DNA from: Candidatus Coatesiibacteriota bacterium
Lineage (GTDB): Bacteria > RBG-13-66-14
Direction: 5' to 3'
Length of the DNA stretch: 6,591 nucleotides
NCBI GenBank assembly: GCA_014728185.1
Contig: WJMB01000016.1
Coordinates: 1-6,591 of the forward strand
Part shown: positions 5,356 through 6,591 of the stretch, piece after piece
How the letters are laid out: every line of letters starts with the position of its first letter
Numbering within the stretch: the stretch's first letter is position 1
The notes under the pieces: model-generated
The model's input: only the letters and a program-made list of their open reading frames with translations
The model's database searches: none
Told to the model about the DNA's origin: nothing
Program-made: the position numbers and the translations under genes

Positions 5356-6201
5356 ATGCGCAAGATCGGACTGTTCGTGATGATCATCGCGGCCGTCGCC
5401 ATGGCCGCCGGGAACGCCATCTCGGTTCCAACCGAACCCCTGATCGTCCGCGCCGTCGGCGTGACTCCCGAGCCCGCTGATTTTGATACTGATATCAGCG
5501 TCTTCATCGCCATGCAGCGCGAGGGCAACGACGGTTTCGGCGACACGATGACCCTGTACCAAAACGCCCTGACCGCGATGGGCGTCACCGACATCACCAC
5601 GGGCGAGGCCCCGGAGAGCGGCGACACCCCCGGGTTGGATTCCTTCACTGGGGATCTGGTCATCTACACTACCTCTGACGACTGGTGGGGTCCCGGACCG
5701 ACCGCCGGTGACAAAGCCTCGCTGATGAGCTTCATGGACGCCGGTGGTTATGTGCTCTTCTGCGGTCAGGACTACCTCTGGGCCACCAGTGGTCCCGACG
5801 GCGACTTCGATCCCAACTACCTGGGTATCGCCGGCGCCTCGCAGGATATCACCAGCGACACCGACAACGAAGAAGTTACCGGCAGCGCCGGCGGCTTTTG
5901 GGACGGCATGGTCGTGCCCATCTCCTCCGATATCTTCCCCAGCAACGGCTTCTACATCGATCAGATCACGCCGGGCGCCAACTCCACGGCCCTGGGTGAG
6001 CTCTCCAGTATGAGCAACCAGGTCTGCGCCATCCACACCATCGATGACGGCGGAATCTGGGAGAGCGTCTTCTGCGCTTTCGACATCGTAGCTGCCGATG
6101 ACACCAACGAGCAGGCCATGCTGGACGCCATCTTCGCCAGTTGGTTCCCCGATGACTCCAGCGTCATCGAGACCAGTTGGGGCGCCATCAAGGTTCAGTA
6201 A
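5356..6201 (+). CDS. Secreted protein with a class I glutamine-amidotransferase-like fold
   Basis: The 281-aa protein starts with a signal peptide: MRKIG, then a hydrophobic stretch to about residue 20, with possible cleavage after an Ala near 17-21. The mature part is acidic and low in Lys/Arg, as in exported proteins. At 47-75 it reads as a first strand and helix (DISVFIAMQREGNDGF, then LYQNALTAMGV). At 100-142 are DLVIYTTSDDWWG, then LMSFMDAGGYVLFCGQDYLW. At 234-263 are IWESVFCAFDI and a helix ending ASWF. This order matches the GATase-like domain found in many secreted bacterial proteins, in which a 'GG-x-hydrophobic-x-x-G-Q-D' strand recurs. The Cys at 136 lies near the nucleophile position, but catalysis is not implied. 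The C-terminus SSVIETSWGAIKVQ resembles a recurring tail of unknown purpose. Function is unknown. The gene is monocistronic. Confidence 0.85.
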   Translation: MRKIGLFVMIIAAVAMAAGNAISVPTEPLIVRAVGVTPEPADFDTDISVFIAMQREGNDGFGDTMTLYQNALTAMGVTDITTGEAPESGDTPGLDSFTGDLVIYTTSDDWWGPGPTAGDKASLMSFMDAGGYVLFCGQDYLWATSGPDGDFDPNYLGIAGASQDITSDTDNEEVTGSAGGFWDGMVVPISSDIFPSNGFYIDQITPGANSTALGELSSMSNQVCAIHTIDDGGIWESVFCAFDIVAADDTNEQAMLDAIFASWFPDDSSVIETSWGAIKVQ

Positions 6202-6226
6202 GCGACCACTGGATTCAGTGCATAAG

Positions 6227-6256
6227 CGAACCGGCCCCGCGGGGCCGGTTTGCTAT
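6227..6256 (+). terminator. GC-rich intrinsic terminator between convergent genes
   Basis: Bases 6229-6250 are perfectly self-complementary, 11 bases per arm centred on CCCCG/CGGGG, and can be extended by a G-U and a C-G pair to 6227-6252. A modest T-rich stretch (GGTTTGCTATTT) follows on the plus strand, 25 nt after the secreted-protein stop. The minus strand lacks a T-run after the stem, so termination there would be weaker. The minus-strand gene ends at 6253, inside this region. Confidence 0.8.
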
Positions 6257-6435
6257 TTGGTGGAAGGCTCTGGTGTTTCACCTCGGGAGCGTTCCGCCCG
6301 GCGCTTGGCTCTCGGACTGCAACCCGGGCAGCCCCGGCAGGGATCGCGCCGCCGCTCACGGCGACTGATGAGGAACAGGGCCAGCAGGCCGCCGAGAACG
6401 CCCAGGCCGATCATCAGCCAGCCGAGCCAGCTCAT
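6253..6435 (-). CDS. Small single-TM protein with a CxxCxxC cluster
   Basis: The 60-aa protein has one N-terminal membrane segment (about 3-24), a strongly basic stretch (SRRERRR), then CRGCPGC with Cys33, Cys36 and Cys39, and a hydrophilic tail. The charge pattern puts the cysteines in the cytoplasm. The plan of a short TM segment followed by a Cys/Gly cluster resembles FeoB-associated cysteine-rich membrane proteins, which accompany ferrous-iron transporters. The match is by architecture only, and metal or Fe-S binding is an inference. The ATG at 6435 is 4 nt after the stop of a second protein of the same kind, so the two are probably translated together. The ribosome-binding site (AAAGAG) is weak. 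Confidence 0.7.
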   Translation of the reverse strand: MSWLGWLMIGLGVLGGLLALFLISRRERRRDPCRGCPGCSPRAKRRAERSRGETPEPSTK

Positions 6436-6439
6436 CGGG

Positions 6440-6591
6440 TCACTCTTTTTCTTCGGCTTTGCGACACTCGCCGCCGTCGCGGCAGGCGCAGTGATCGCCG
6501 CAGCCCAGGGGGGTGCCGCCGCCGGGACGCCGGGTCAGCAGCAGGATCAGGATCGAGCCGACGAGGATCCCTCCGGCGATAATGGTGCCAA
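6440..6591 (-). CDS. Small single-TM cysteine-rich protein (5' end beyond window)
   Basis: Reading the minus strand from the window edge gives 49 residues before TGA at 6440-6442. A hydrophobic segment (GTIIAGGILVGSILILLLT) is followed by a Gly-rich linker, then GCGDHCACRDGGEC with four cysteines in a C-x3-C-x-C-x5-C pattern, and a charged end KAEEKE. The start codon is off-window, and little is probably missing because the TM segment is already present. The architecture again matches FeoB-associated Cys-rich proteins, which suggests a feo-type iron-uptake operon further upstream on this strand. This is an inference to be tested with flanking sequence. Confidence 0.65.
   Translation of the reverse strand, partial: GTIIAGGILVGSILILLLTRRPGGGTPLGCGDHCACRDGGECRKAEEKE

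Noticed and set aside
5251..6036. 261-codon minus-strand frame
   Set aside because: Antisense to the secreted protein, which has a signal peptide, a strong ribosome-binding site and recognisable strands.

Overview
The window is a bacterial chromosome segment with GC-rich coding DNA (sampled 60-base blocks reach about 75% GC inside the kinase gene). It suggests a poorly characterised anaerobic or fermentative lineage. The evidence is a phosphate butyryltransferase-type acyltransferase, a long TGS-domain nucleoside kinase, and a small secreted protein ending in a Ser-Trp-Gly-x-Ile-Lys tail. I associate that tail with candidate phyla such as Coatesbacteria, WOR-3 or Fermentibacteria, but from memory only, so the taxonomy is a guess.

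Layout, left to right. (1) 1-1922, plus strand: the 3' two-thirds of a phosphate acyl/butyryltransferase gene, then two closely spaced genes for 6-TM membrane proteins of about 210 residues. The two look like diverged tandem paralogues. (2) 1923-3871: a leader with a possible 19-codon ORF and a tandem AACCACC repeat around a Shine-Dalgarno, then a 575-aa uridine/nucleoside-kinase-family protein most likely starting at a TTG. (3) 3872-5355: about 1.5 kb with no convincing gene. Its GC is clearly lower (45% and 33% in two sampled blocks), and it holds a dense run of stem-loops, including a 13-bp stem at 4063-4099, plus inverted and direct repeats. This is the most unexplained part of the window. 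It could be a structured RNA or long untranslated region, or a decayed or foreign insertion; short minus-strand stretches near its right end read like protein C-termini. (4) 5356-6201, plus strand: a strongly initiated secreted protein with a class I glutamine-amidotransferase-like fold, ending at a GC-rich terminator. (5) 6253-6591, minus strand and convergent: two adjacent tiny single-TM proteins with cysteine clusters. The upstream one is cut by the window edge. They resemble FeoB-associated cysteine-rich membrane proteins.

Functional links are limited. The acyltransferase and membrane-protein genes form a tight run and could be co-transcribed. The kinase has its own ribosome-binding context and probably its own control. 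The secreted-protein gene and the cysteine-rich pair are separate units meeting at a shared terminator region. I found no CRISPR array, tRNA, rRNA, transposase or phage gene.
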